64,000 nucleotides of DNA from Sulfuricella sp. GTDB lineage: Bacteria > Pseudomonadota > Gammaproteobacteria > Burkholderiales > Sulfuricellaceae. The stretch covers positions 744,001 to 808,000 of the forward strand of contig JBAZID010000001.1 of the NCBI GenBank assembly GCA_041651995.1, written 5' to 3'. Within the stretch, counting starts at the first letter, position 1; each line of letters starts with the position of its first letter. Below are positions 1 through 9,536 of this stretch, in pieces. The notes under the pieces are model-generated. The model had not been told where the DNA came from. It was given only the letters and a program-made list of their open reading frames with translations, and made no database searches. Position numbers and translations under genes: made by a program.

Positions 1-3000
1 GGGCGTGACGTCCTCGAGCGCCTGGAGCGCATCCACGCCGTCCTTTGCGGTGACGACCTGATACCCCTCGCGGGTCAGCAGCTTGCTGGTGATCTTGCGT
101 ACGGTGAGCGAGTCATCCACGATCATGACAACCGGTGCAGCAGCGACGAGTTGCTCGGCGACTGGCGCCGCGGGCTGCTGGGCTACCAGGGCCGGGATAT
201 CATGACGCTGGGCGAGTTGCACCGGGTTCAGAATCAGCACCACCTTGCCGTTACCGAGCACCGTGGCGCCGGCTATGCCCGGTATGCGAGCCAGTTGAGG
301 CCCGATATTCTTGACCACGATTTCGCGGTTGCCAATCAGTTCGTCCACATGCACGGCCACCCTCTGTACGCCGCTGTGGAGCAGCATGATGAGGGTATAG
401 CGCTGTATGGCCGGGACGGATTCCAGATCATCCAGCAGGCGCGGGAAGTAATACAACGGGTAGTGATTGCCCTGCCACAGAATTTCCTGTTTCTGGTAAG
501 CCTCTGCAAGCCCGTCGGCTTTCAGTTCCTGTACCTGGTCCACCATGGTTGAAGGCAGTGCGTAGACCGTGTTCCCGCTACGCACCAGCACCGCCTGGGT
601 GACTGCCAGGGTAAGCGGCAGGTAAATGCTGAAAGTGGTGCCCTTGCCGGCTTCCGAGGCTGCTTCGACACGTCCGCCCAGCGTAGTGATTTCGTTGCGC
701 ACCACATCCATGCCGATGCCGCGTCCGGAAACCTGGGTGATTTCGCTGGCGGTGGAGAAGCCCTGGGCGAAAATAAGCTCCGTCAATTGGGTCGGCGTGG
801 CTTCAGCATCCGCGGCCAGCAGTCCCTGCTCCACCGCCTTGGCACGAATTCTGTTCAGGTCGATGCCGTGCCCGTCGTCGCTCAGGGTAATCAGGATCTC
901 GTTGCCTTCCTGGCGCGCCTGAAGTTCGATGTTTCCGGTTTCCGCTTTGCCCGCCGCGAGACGTTTGCCGCCGCTTTCAAGTCCGTGGTCAAGGGCATTG
1001 CGCAGCAGATGTTCGAACGGTGCCGTCATCTTCTCCAGCACACTGCGGTCCAGTTCCACCTGTTCGCCAACGATGTCCAGATTGGCGCGCTTGCCCAGCT
1101 CTTTCGAGGTTTGGCGCACGATGCGGTAGAGTCGTTCCGAAATGCTGGCAAGAGGCACCATGCGGGTACGCAGCAGTTCCTGCTGCAATTCCTTGGTCAT
1201 GCGCGACTGTGCCAGTAGAGCGGCTTCGGTTTCATCCAGGTTCTTGAGCAGGTTGTGCTGCACGCTGGCGACGTCGTTGACGCTCTCCGCCATCATGCGC
1301 GTGACTTCCTGCAAGCGGGTAAACCGGTCAAATTCCAGTGGGTCGAAGTCGGCGTCACTTTCCTTCGCGTGGGAGAGTTGCGATTGCATCTGGCTTTCGG
1401 CCTGGATCTCGATTTCGCGCAACTGGCTACGCAGACGGTTGATACTTTCGGTGAGGTCAAACAGGGAACGCTTGAAACTCTGCATTTCCCCCTCGATGCG
1501 GGAACGCGCAATACTGACTTCGCCCGCCTCGTTCACCAGGCGGTCGACCACATCTGCACGTACCCGCAGCATAGCCTTGACCGCAGCTTCAGGCTCCGCA
1601 GCCAGGGCGGCGACTACCGTGGCCGCTTGTCCAGCAGCGGCAGGGTGTGGCGCCGCGACGGCTTCCTCCGATGTTCCCTGACGCAGACGATCCAGCACAT
1701 CGCCCATGCGATCGAATTCGTTTTCCAGCGTGGCGAAAAGATCAGGCGGCAAATGGCCGGACTCGACGGCGGCGAGGACCTGCGCCTCCATGTTGTGAGT
1801 CAGTTCGCCGAGACGCATGGCGCCTGCCATGCGGGCACTGCCCTTGATAGTATGCAGCGCCCGTTGCAGACTGTTTGAAGCCTGGTCGTCCGAGGTATTG
1901 GTGCGCCATGCGCGAAGCTCTGCGCCGACGAGCGGGAACAGATCCTCGGCTTCTTCAAGGAAGATGGGCAGTAGTTCCGCATCGATATCGTCGCGGATGG
2001 CACGCCGTTCCATTCCGTGTTTTTCGCCTGCCTGGGGTGCTGGCTCATGCCGGACCGGTGGAGCGCTGTGTGGTGCAACTTCCAGCGCGGGTTCTGGTGC
2101 CGCCACGACCGTGGCCGGCTCAATCACTGCCGCGGCTGGTACCGTGGGCACATGCGCGGCCTGGGTGTTCTTCAACGCGGACTGCAGGGAGCGGATCAAT
2201 TGCTTCGCGGGCTTGGGACCCATTTTGCCGCGAATGGCCTCGATCATTTTGCCCAGCGCGGTGATGGTGTCCCCCATAAGCTTGAGCTGTTTGCCCGTCA
2301 GCGGCGCGGGATGTTGCAGCAGCTCGAGCAGCCACAACTCCAGCGGGAAGCCGAGGTCAGCAATGACGGGGAAACCCACGGTGCGTGAAATTCCACATAA
2401 AGTGTGCGCGGCGCGCATGAAGTCATGCTGAACCGGGGCTTCGGGCTGCTGCATGAGAACACCGAAATGGTGTTGCAGGGTGGCGAGATGCTGCCCCGAC
2501 TCGTTGATGAAAATCGTGTAAAGGGCGAGAGGCAGACTGACCGGGCCGATAACGACTTCACTTTCTTCTTCCGTGGCCACTTCGCTTGCAGCCGCTTGCT
2601 CAGGCGCTTCTGCGGCAGTTGCAAGCGGGGTTTCAGCTGCGTCTGCGGCGGCGATAATCGGCTCGGGTTCAATTTCTGCATTGCCCGCCTCAGGAGAAAT
2701 GTCCTCTGCCAGCGTGTCGCATGGCGCCTCTTCGGCGCCGGGTTCGATGATTTCCGGCGCTTCCTGAGCCAGTTCAAGCGCGATTTCGGGCAGCTCCGGC
2801 GCAATCACCTCCTCGCTTTCTTCGGCAGTAGCCGCCTGTTCTGCGTCTTGCTCCACAAGAGGCAGGGGCTCATCTGCGGGCAATTCGAAAGCGCTTGCCT
2901 CGGAAAGTGGAGGCTCTGTGCAAAGCTCATCAGGAATGGATGGTGCGGCGGTTTCGTATTCCTCGGGTTCTGGTGCCAGGCTGATGATGATTTCCTGCCC

Positions 3001-5628
3001 GGCGTCAGCGGGCGGCGCGGAGATGTCTTCCAGGAATGTTTCTGCGAGCTCGGGAGCAATCGGCGCTTCCTCAGCCGGCTCAGGTGCAATCTCCGGAGCA
3101 GGCTCGGCGATATTTGCAGCAGGCACGGGCGCCGCGCCCGTTCTCAGTTGCTCGGCCTGTGCCAGCAGATCATCTGCCTGTATCTTGACCGCGCCATTGG
3201 CCTTCAGAGCGGAAACCCAGCCGCTGAAGTGTTCGTAGGCCTGCCCGAGCACGGCAAGCAGTTCAGGCGTGGCATGTTTCTCATCCTGCAGCCATTTGTT
3301 CATGAGCTGTTCCACACCCCAGGCAACCTCGCCCAGATCCCAAAGCCCGACCATGCGGCCGCTGCCTTTGAGCGTGTGGAAGCTGCGGCGCAGCGTGGTC
3401 AGGGCATCTTTATTGCCGGGGTGCGCGTGGCAGGCAGACAGGTTCTCGTTCACCGAGGCGAGCACTTCATCGGCTTCCTCGAGGAAAATCTCGAGCATTT
3501 CGGCATCGATCGTTTCGTCCGTTTCCTGGGCCAGGCGCGCGGTTTCGGCTGATGGAGCGGCGGCGGCCACCTTGGGCGCAACCAGCGCAGCGGCAGCGCT
3601 TGCCAGTTCGGCAGTGGGCGTGGCCGATTCTTCCAGCAGGCGTTTGGCTTCGCTGGACAGGGATTTGAGCTCGCTGTCCGCGACCAGGTCCGCATCCTGC
3701 TGCAGGCTGGTGAGCTGCTGGTGCAGAGCATCCCTGGCCTGCCCGTCTCCGGGGTTTTGCTGCCACTGCTGAAGCAGGGCCTGGACATGGCGCTTCTGCT
3801 CATCCAGCCCGGATTCGACAGATGTATTTTCATCGCTATCGATCTCATCCGAAGGGTGATCGGGGTGAGATGTGACCAGGCTGTCTGTCGCTTCCTGTTC
3901 CGGTTCTGTGGCCGTTGCGGCGGGGGCTGCCTCGGGTTTGAGGCGGGCCATTGTTTCGTCGATGATCTGTATCGCGTCGGTGCGGCCGCGCTGGACGGAC
4001 TCAACGTAAAAGCCAAGGCTGCTGAGGCCTTCCGCAACCTGTTCCAGCTGTTCCTGCTGGGGTTCGTAACCGGGCTGGGAGAAGCCTTCGATCAGGCTTT
4101 CGCATTCATCCAGCAATTTGACCGCGGGCTCCAGCTCCAGGATTTTCAGCGCGCCATAAACCTGTTTCAGGAAAGGTTTCAGGCCAGGCAGATCATCACG
4201 CCGGGAGGTGTCACGGAAGAAGCTGTCAAGCACTTGTTCGATGTGCTGCAGGTTGGACTGGATTTCCTGGCCGACCTGGGCCAGCAGCAGTTTTTCCTGT
4301 GCGCGGCGCGAGATTTCGTCAAGCAGCGGAATATCCGAAAACTCCACTTCACCCAGCGTGCCCTCCAGGCTGGCCTGCAAGCGCCGGGTCTGGGCTTCGG
4401 ACTGACGGCTGAATTCCTCCGTCGCGCCGAGGTAATTTTCCAGGACGTTTTCCACCAGCAGCAAACTGGTGGCCATTTCCATGGCCACCAGCTCGTTCAT
4501 TTTGTCAGGCGCCGCGGCAAGCGCGTCAGCGTCTGCATTGATCTGTTGCAACAGCCGGTCGAGAGGGGGGTTATCGAGGGCCGCGGCTTTTTCCACCAGG
4601 CGGCTTGATTGGGTGCGCAAATTTGTCAGGCTGTCGGCACTGCCGGTGGTAAATTTTAGCCAGGCATCCTTGGCCGGCGCGAGAATTTCGCGCAGTTCAC
4701 GCAACAGGGGTTGCAGGCGTTGCTGTTCGGCTTCGGCCTGCTGTTGCTCGTTGCTTGTGCGCGGGACATATGTATCGAGTTCGAACAGGTTCTGGATTTC
4801 GCGCACGCGTTCGCTGACCGGTTCGCTGCGCGCGACGCAATAGAGCACTTCGCGCAGAAGACGTTCCGCCACCTTGGGCGAGCCTTCTGCAAGACGGCGG
4901 ATTTGCTGATCAATGCCGCCGCACAGTTGCTTGATGCCGATGCTGTTTTCCAGGCCCTTGTTGAGGAGACTTTCAGTCAGGCCGAGCGCACTCCACCAGA
5001 AGGTCCGGTGAGCCGGCAGGCTCTGGGTTTGTTCGATGTCGGCCAGGGCTTCGTGCATGGCCTGAAGTCCAGCCGGATCATCCGGATTGCGCAAAAAGCC
5101 GAGCAGGCCGCGTTGGTAGCGGGTGCGAATTTTCTTGAGGGCGTCAGGTAGTTCCTGCTCGTCAGATTGACTGGCGGAAGATTTCGGTGCGCGGATGGAC
5201 AGATCGGGGAAAAACAGATCGCTTGCGCTGATCTTTTCCACGCCACGCGCTCCGAGCAGCGCCTGATAGAGCGGAAACAGGCGCAAAGGCTGATCCGGCT
5301 GGCCGTTGAGCAGATCTTCCAGGTACTGTGAAAGTGCTTCCAGTCCCTGATTGATCAGGCCGATATTGGCGCCGGAAATGGCAACTTCGCGCTTTTCCAG
5401 TGCCGCGACCAGTTTTTCTATGGCTTCGCTGATGCGTGCCACGCCTTCCAGTCCGACCATCTGGATGGCACCGCTGACCTGGTGCAAATGTGTCTGGCTC
5501 TGGCGTAGCGGGGTGCTGTCAGAGGCATCGGTGGAAAACTGGGCCAGTTTTTCGCTTGCCTGACGCAGTGCCTGGTCAATTTCACCCTTGACCCAGGTAA
5601 GCGGGCCGGTATCGAATTCAATACTCAT
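1..5628 (-). CDS. chpA: ChpA/PilL-type hybrid chemotaxis histidine kinase (C-terminus cut by window edge)
   Basis: CheA-type kinase of the type IV pilus (Pil-Chp) chemosensory system. The frame is open from the ATG at 5628 to base 1, giving 1876 residues, and the end of the protein lies outside the window. Phosphotransfer (Hpt) sites are visible: FHTLKGSGRMVG with His751 and LHTIKGSARMAG with His1259 look intact; AHTLCGISRTVG (His1075) has Cys for the usual Lys, and LHQVSGA (His49) has Ser. Between them lie Ala/Glu/Pro-rich linkers. Then come a CheA dimerisation segment (VDRLVNEAGEVSIARSRIE), an ATPase with N-box RNALDHG and G boxes DDGHGID and GRGIGMDVV, a CheW-like domain, and a receiver domain starting VVMIVDDSLTVRK. 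It follows pilJ in the same operon. Confidence 0.95.
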   Translation of the reverse strand, partial: MSIEFDTGPLTWVKGEIDQALRQASEKLAQFSTDASDSTPLRQSQTHLHQVSGAIQMVGLEGVARISEAIEKLVAALEKREVAISGANIGLINQGLEALSQYLEDLLNGQPDQPLRLFPLYQALLGARGVEKISASDLFFPDLSIRAPKSSASQSDEQELPDALKKIRTRYQRGLLGFLRNPDDPAGLQAMHEALADIEQTQSLPAHRTFWWSALGLTESLLNKGLENSIGIKQLCGGIDQQIRRLAEGSPKVAERLLREVLYCVARSEPVSERVREIQNLFELDTYVPRTSNEQQQAEAEQQRLQPLLRELREILAPAKDAWLKFTTGSADSLTNLRTQSSRLVEKAAALDNPPLDRLLQQINADADALAAAPDKMNELVAMEMATSLLLVENVLENYLGATEEFSRQSEAQTRRLQASLEGTLGEVEFSDIPLLDEISRRAQEKLLLAQVGQEIQSNLQHIEQVLDSFFRDTSRRDDLPGLKPFLKQVYGALKILELEPAVKLLDECESLIEGFSQPGYEPQQEQLEQVAEGLSSLGFYVESVQRGRTDAIQIIDETMARLKPEAAPAATATEPEQEATDSLVTSHPDHPSDEIDSDENTSVESGLDEQKRHVQALLQQWQQNPGDGQARDALHQQLTSLQQDADLVADSELKSLSSEAKRLLEESATPTAELASAAAALVAPKVAAAAPSAETARLAQETDETIDAEMLEIFLEEADEVLASVNENLSACHAHPGNKDALTTLRRSFHTLKGSGRMVGLWDLGEVAWGVEQLMNKWLQDEKHATPELLAVLGQAYEHFSGWVSALKANGAVKIQADDLLAQAEQLRTGAAPVPAANIAEPAPEIAPEPAEEAPIAPELAETFLEDISAPPADAGQEIIISLAPEPEEYETAAPSIPDELCTEPPLSEASAFELPADEPLPLVEQDAEQAATAEESEEVIAPELPEIALELAQEAPEIIEPGAEEAPCDTLAEDISPEAGNAEIEPEPIIAAADAAETPLATAAEAPEQAAASEVATEEESEVVIGPVSLPLALYTIFINESGQHLATLQHHFGVLMQQPEAPVQHDFMRAAHTLCGISRTVGFPVIADLGFPLELWLLELLQHPAPLTGKQLKLMGDTITALGKMIEAIRGKMGPKPAKQLIRSLQSALKNTQAAHVPTVPAAAVIEPATVVAAPEPALEVAPHSAPPVRHEPAPQAGEKHGMERRAIRDDIDAELLPIFLEEAEDLFPLVGAELRAWRTNTSDDQASNSLQRALHTIKGSARMAGAMRLGELTHNMEAQVLAAVESGHLPPDLFATLENEFDRMGDVLDRLRQGTSEEAVAAPHPAAAGQAATVVAALAAEPEAAVKAMLRVRADVVDRLVNEAGEVSIARSRIEGEMQSFKRSLFDLTESINRLRSQLREIEIQAESQMQSQLSHAKESDADFDPLEFDRFTRLQEVTRMMAESVNDVASVQHNLLKNLDETEAALLAQSRMTKELQQELLRTRMVPLASISERLYRIVRQTSKELGKRANLDIVGEQVELDRSVLEKMTAPFEHLLRNALDHGLESGGKRLAAGKAETGNIELQARQEGNEILITLSDDGHGIDLNRIRAKAVEQGLLAADAEATPTQLTELIFAQGFSTASEITQVSGRGIGMDVVRNEITTLGGRVEAASEAGKGTTFSIYLPLTLAVTQAVLVRSGNTVYALPSTMVDQVQELKADGLAEAYQKQEILWQGNHYPLYYFPRLLDDLESVPAIQRYTLIMLLHSGVQRVAVHVDELIGNREIVVKNIGPQLARIPGIAGATVLGNGKVVLILNPVQLAQRHDIPALVAQQPAAPVAEQLVAAAPVVMIVDDSLTVRKITSKLLTREGYQVVTAKDGVDALQALEDVTP

Positions 5629-5646
5629 TTATCAACCTTAGTTCGA

Positions 5647-5764
5647 AACCACGGAGAGCACGGAGGTCACAGAGAAAGGCCATCTTGGGTCCTTTAGGGT
5701 GTATGCCAAGAGGCGAGCAATCCATTGTTTTTGCTCCGTGTTCTCCGTGAACTCCGTGGTTAAC
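5647..5764. repeat. Interspersed palindromic repeat, copy 1
   Basis: Begins AACCACGGAGAGCACGGAGG and ends CTCCGTGTTCTCCGTGAACT-CCGTGGTTAAC, so the ends are inverted copies built from the 8-base period CACGGAGN. It fills the gap between pilJ and chpA, in an operon, and could fold into a long hairpin in the mRNA. The same family recurs at 14331, 41118, 45045, 46740 and 52759, with a decayed copy at 37833. Confidence 0.85.
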
Positions 5765-5801
5765 TGCTTTTTTCCAGGATTAAAGCGCCTTTGTGGCTTG
5801 C

Positions 5802-7937
5802 TCAGGAAAGCTTGAAACCTGCCACTGATCCGCGCAGATCGGTCGCCAGAGTCGCCAGTTCGCCGACGGAAACAGCGGTCTTCTTGGTGCCTTCCGTGGT
5901 CTGGAGGGTGACGCTCTGGATTTCCTGCATGTTGTTGGCCACCACGCCTGCTGCCTCGGCCTGATTCTGGGTGGCGCGGGAAATGGTTTCGATCAGTTCC
6001 GCCAGGTTGCGCGACACCTGACCGATTTCGTTGAGCGCCTGACCGGCGGCGTCCGATAGCTTTGTCCCTTCCACCACACCCTGAGTACTCTTCTCCATCG
6101 CCGACACGGCGTCCTGGGTATCGGTCTGAATGGTCTTCACAATCGCCGAAATCTGCTTGGTCGCTTCACCGGAGCGTTCCGCAAGACGCTGCACCTCTTC
6201 CGCCACCACCGTGAAGCCACGCCCCGCTTCGCCGGCCGAGGCCGCCTGGATGGCGGCGTTGAGCGCCAGAATGTTGGTCTGTTCGGTAATGTCGGAAATC
6301 AGGTCCACAATCTCGGAAATTTCCTGCGAGCTTTCACCCAATCGTTTGATACGCTTCGAGGTGTCCTGGATATGTTCGCGAATTTCATGCATGCCGGTAA
6401 TGGAGTTGCGCACGGCGGTGGTGCCTTTTTCTGCTGCATCCAGTGATTGTTGCGCTACGCGGGCGGATTCGGCTGCGTTGGCAGACACCTCGTTAATCGA
6501 CTGCGCCATTTGCAGCACCTGCGAAGAAGTGTCCTCGATTTCCTGAGACTGTTTTTCCGCGGCTTCGAGCAGTCCGCTGGAAATGCCCTGCGCTTCCTGC
6601 GATGCGCGAGTCACCTGCTCGCTGGTCTTGTTGATCTCGGTGACCAGTCCGCGCAGCTCGTCAATGGTGTAGTTGATCGAGTCCGCAATGGCGCCGGTAA
6701 TGTCCTCGGTCACCTTGGCGCGCACTGTCAGATCGCCTTCCGCCAGGTCGCCCATTTCATTCAGTAGCCGCAAAATGGCTTCCTGGTTGGCCTTGTTCTC
6801 GCGCTCGCTCGACAAAGCGCGTTTTTTCGCATCATTGACGTTAATTGTGCCCAGCAGGACCAGAGCGCCGACGGCGAGCAAGCCATAAACGAAGGACAGG
6901 ATCAGCAGGCCCGTCCCGCCGGCCAGTTTTTCATAACTGGTGGCAAGTTTGCGCGCGCCGTCGAGCAACTGGTCGCTGCCCACAAAAATGTTCCGGCCGG
7001 CCTGCTTGGAGTTCACCAGTTCCTGCATGCTTTGCAAAATCTTGTTGGAGTGACCGGAAAATTCCTTGAATGCTTCGCCGAGTTCGTCCAGCTTGTCGCG
7101 GGTGTCCGGGTCACGGACTGCTGTCAGGCGCAGGTCTTCACTACCGTTGATAAGACCATCAAGCATTTCCTGGAAAGTGTTGGCATCCTTGCCTAGCAGG
7201 AAGGCGACTTCCGGGTCGATCACGTCGGACGAGAGCAGGGTGTTGGCGTTTTTTGCCAGGCGCTGGGTCAGCATTACCATCTGCGATGCGATCGAAATTT
7301 CCCGTAATGGCGCGGCGGACTGGGTCAGGAGCGCAGTCACTTGTTCGGCCAGTTCAAGCAGCTGGATATTGTTGGCGTTGATTGCCGCCACGCTATGGTT
7401 CAGTTCCACCAGTTTCTTTTCCTGCGGCAGAATCAGGTAAATCGATTTTTCCGTTGGCTCCCATTTTTCGTCGAGCTCTTTCAGCATCGGCTGGATGGAA
7501 GAAGGCGAAGCGGGCAGGCCGTCGCCACCGTTGATCAGCTTTTTCAGGTTTTTCTCGAACAGCTGTTCACTTTCACCCAGTTGCTTGAATGCCGCCGTAT
7601 TGCCCTGAGTTGCCTGTTGCGCGCTTTTGGCAATCTGCTGCGAGAGCATCTGCATTTCAGTTGAAATGGCAACGTAGTCGGCATTGCGGCCTACCTGAAT
7701 GGTGTTGTAAACCAGGGTGGTTACCGCCAGGACAAGAAAGATGGCGAGCGCTGAAACCGTGATGAGATACTGTTTTTCGATCGGCAGGTGGCCGATGATC
7801 GGGACGCTTCCGGGCGCCTTGGCGGAGAGGTTGCGCAGACCTTGCAGGATCATGGTCGTATGCATCGGCGTTTCGCCGGCGCTTTTGGTTTTGTTCTTGC
7901 TTTTCCAGAACATCAGGTTTTCCACTTTGAAAGCCAT
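5802..7937 (-). CDS. pilJ: PilJ, methyl-accepting chemotaxis protein for type IV pili
   Basis: 711-residue membrane chemoreceptor. A first membrane segment lies around residues 50-75 (YLITVSALAIFLVLAVTTLV), a periplasmic sensory region follows, a second membrane segment lies around 340-362 (LLILSFVYGLLAVGALVLLG), then a HAMP-like linker and a cytoplasmic signalling hairpin containing EEVQRLAERSGEATKQI. Length and architecture match PilJ. The ATG at 7937 has GGAG eight bases upstream; an internal Met at residue 9 is a less likely start. The gene lies between pilI and chpA, as in the Pseudomonas pil-chp cluster, and should sense signals during twitching and pass them through the CheW-like PilI to ChpA. 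Confidence 0.93.
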   Translation of the reverse strand: MAFKVENLMFWKSKNKTKSAGETPMHTTMILQGLRNLSAKAPGSVPIIGHLPIEKQYLITVSALAIFLVLAVTTLVYNTIQVGRNADYVAISTEMQMLSQQIAKSAQQATQGNTAAFKQLGESEQLFEKNLKKLINGGDGLPASPSSIQPMLKELDEKWEPTEKSIYLILPQEKKLVELNHSVAAINANNIQLLELAEQVTALLTQSAAPLREISIASQMVMLTQRLAKNANTLLSSDVIDPEVAFLLGKDANTFQEMLDGLINGSEDLRLTAVRDPDTRDKLDELGEAFKEFSGHSNKILQSMQELVNSKQAGRNIFVGSDQLLDGARKLATSYEKLAGGTGLLILSFVYGLLAVGALVLLGTINVNDAKKRALSSERENKANQEAILRLLNEMGDLAEGDLTVRAKVTEDITGAIADSINYTIDELRGLVTEINKTSEQVTRASQEAQGISSGLLEAAEKQSQEIEDTSSQVLQMAQSINEVSANAAESARVAQQSLDAAEKGTTAVRNSITGMHEIREHIQDTSKRIKRLGESSQEISEIVDLISDITEQTNILALNAAIQAASAGEAGRGFTVVAEEVQRLAERSGEATKQISAIVKTIQTDTQDAVSAMEKSTQGVVEGTKLSDAAGQALNEIGQVSRNLAELIETISRATQNQAEAAGVVANNMQEIQSVTLQTTEGTKKTAVSVGELATLATDLRGSVAGFKLS

Positions 7938-7973
7938 TGCCTTTTCTCCATCCCTTGTTTTTTTAGGTTGCCG

Positions 7974-8495
7974 CTATCGTCCTGCCTGCAGGAAGCCCTG
8001 ATCGTTGACCAGGGCCTGGATGTTCAGTTCTTGCCAGAGCCGTCCGGCGGTATCGGAAAATTCGGCGCTTACCCAGGGTGCCGCACCGTTGCTGATTTCC
8101 CTGGGTTGCAGCTGGTCGGCGTGGCGCAGGCCCAGCACGCGGCTGACCAGCAATCCGGAGTTCACCAGGAATTTTGCATTGGCCAGGATCAGGCGTTTGT
8201 CGGGGCCGCCGGAAACCGGCTCGCCACCGCAGAAGGCAGAAAAATCCACTACGCTGTAAAGGTTGCCACGGATATTTGCAACGCCGGAAAACCAGGGTTG
8301 CGAATGCGGCACCTGCGCGAGTTCTGGTGGCGGAATTGCTTCACCCACATCGGCCAGGTCCACAAGCCAGTATTGATCCCCCACCTGCAGACCAAGCTTG
8401 GAAGCCGCTCCTGTCTCGCCCCCCTGGGCAATGGCCTGCAATTTGGCTACCACGCCTTGCTGGTATTCGCGCAAACTGATTTTTTTGCGTGCCAT
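7974..8495 (-). CDS. pilI: PilI, CheW-type adaptor
   Basis: 173 residues with a single CheW-like domain (VGDQYWLVDLADVGE, then VANIRGNLYSVVDFSAFCGG, and LVSRVLGLRH). CheW adaptors join the receptor to the kinase, here PilJ to ChpA. It lies 22 bases after pilH and 36 bases before pilJ. AAGGAAA about 12 bases before the ATG is a modest ribosome binding site. The order pilG-pilH-pilI-pilJ-chpA gives the assignment; the sequence alone would only support a CheW family protein. Confidence 0.92.
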   Translation of the reverse strand: MARKKISLREYQQGVVAKLQAIAQGGETGAASKLGLQVGDQYWLVDLADVGEAIPPPELAQVPHSQPWFSGVANIRGNLYSVVDFSAFCGGEPVSGGPDKRLILANAKFLVNSGLLVSRVLGLRHADQLQPREISNGAAPWVSAEFSDTAGRLWQELNIQALVNDQGFLQAGR

Positions 8496-8517
8496 GTTTA
8501 GACGGTTTTCCTTGTGA

Positions 8518-8883
8518 TTAGCCGAGCGCGGAAATCTTGCTCAGCAGTTCGTCCTGGTTCACCGGCTTGGTGACGTAATCTTTCGCGCCCTGGCGCATGG
8601 CCCATACCTTGTCCGTTTCCTGGCCTTTGGTGGTGCACATGATGACCGGGATATGCTTGGTCTCGTCATCCTTGGTGATGGCGCGGGTTGCCTGGAAGCC
8701 GTTGAGGCCGGGCATGACCACGTCCATGATGATGAGATCGGGTTTTTCCTGCTTGGCTTTATCCAGCGCCTCTTCGCCACTTTCAGCGAGCGCCACCTGG
8801 TAGCCCTGTTTGGTCAGCAGGCTGCTAAGGAAGTGCCGCTCGGTGGGCGAGTCGTCTACCAGCAGAATTTTTTTGATGGTCAT
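8518..8883 (-). CDS. pilH: PilH, single-domain response regulator
   Basis: 121-residue stand-alone CheY-like receiver domain with no output domain. The acidic pocket is Asp10-Asp11 (LLVDDS), the phosphoacceptor Asp54 (LIIMDVVMPG), Thr84 (CTTKG) and Lys106 (YVTKPV). AGAGG lies six bases before the ATG. In the Pil-Chp system PilG and PilH receive phosphate from ChpA and have opposing effects on pilus extension and retraction; PilH is assigned by its position just before pilI. Confidence 0.93.
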   Translation of the reverse strand: MTIKKILLVDDSPTERHFLSSLLTKQGYQVALAESGEEALDKAKQEKPDLIIMDVVMPGLNGFQATRAITKDDETKHIPVIMCTTKGQETDKVWAMRQGAKDYVTKPVNQDELLSKISALG

Positions 8884-8906
8884 GGTTTACCTCTTCGTTG
8901 CAAAAA

Positions 8907-9308
8907 TCATGCAGCGTTGCGCGATGTGGTGTGTTTGCGGACGGTTTCCAGCAGGCTATCCTTGGTGAAGGGCTTGGTGAGATATTCGTCCGATCCCACC
9001 ATTCTGCCACGGGCGCGGTCGAACAGCCCATCCTTGCTGGAGAGCATGATGACCGGGGTGTGTTTGAAACGGGGGTTTTTCTTGATCAGCATGGTGGTTT
9101 GATAGCCATCCAGGCGTGGCATCATGATGTCCACGAAGCTGATGTCGGGCTCATGGTCGGTGATTTTTGCCATGGCGTCAAAGCCGTCTTCCGCCAGAAT
9201 GACTTCGCAGCTTGCCTTCAGCAGGAAGATTTCTGCGCTGCGGCGAATGGTATTGCTATCATCAATGACCATGACCTTGGTGCCGGCCAGATTGTTTTCC
9301 TCGCTCAC
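8907..9308 (-). CDS. pilG: PilG, single-domain response regulator
   Basis: 133-residue CheY-like receiver, first gene of the pil-chp operon. Asp16-Asp17 (VMVIDDSNTIR), phosphoacceptor Asp60 (ISFVDIMMPRLDGY) and Lys112 (EYLTKPF) are present. The start is a GTG at 9308-9306 preceded by AGGGGGATCA, which gives a good ribosome binding site; no in-frame ATG lies near. Expected partner of ChpA. The 228 bases to the next gene, which is divergent, should hold its promoter, but no clear -35/-10 pair could be fixed. Confidence 0.92.
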   Translation of the reverse strand: MSEENNLAGTKVMVIDDSNTIRRSAEIFLLKASCEVILAEDGFDAMAKITDHEPDISFVDIMMPRLDGYQTTMLIKKNPRFKHTPVIMLSSKDGLFDRARGRMVGSDEYLTKPFTKDSLLETVRKHTTSRNAA

Positions 9309-9536
9309 TGATCCCCCTAGAATGCGTGCTTTCGAACTTGTCTAAAACAATAGCTGCATGCCATTGTATAGAAAAACATCGGCAGGTAAACCCCGTTGCG
9401 GGCATGATTTGATTAAAACCGAGTTTTTCTGACGCCGCTGGCATACAGCGTGGCTGGCAGCAACAATTTCCGTTTCCGGCAACTATGCTATGATGCCGCG
9501 ACGTTGTTTTTCGTTTAAATAACAGGATAGATAGGT

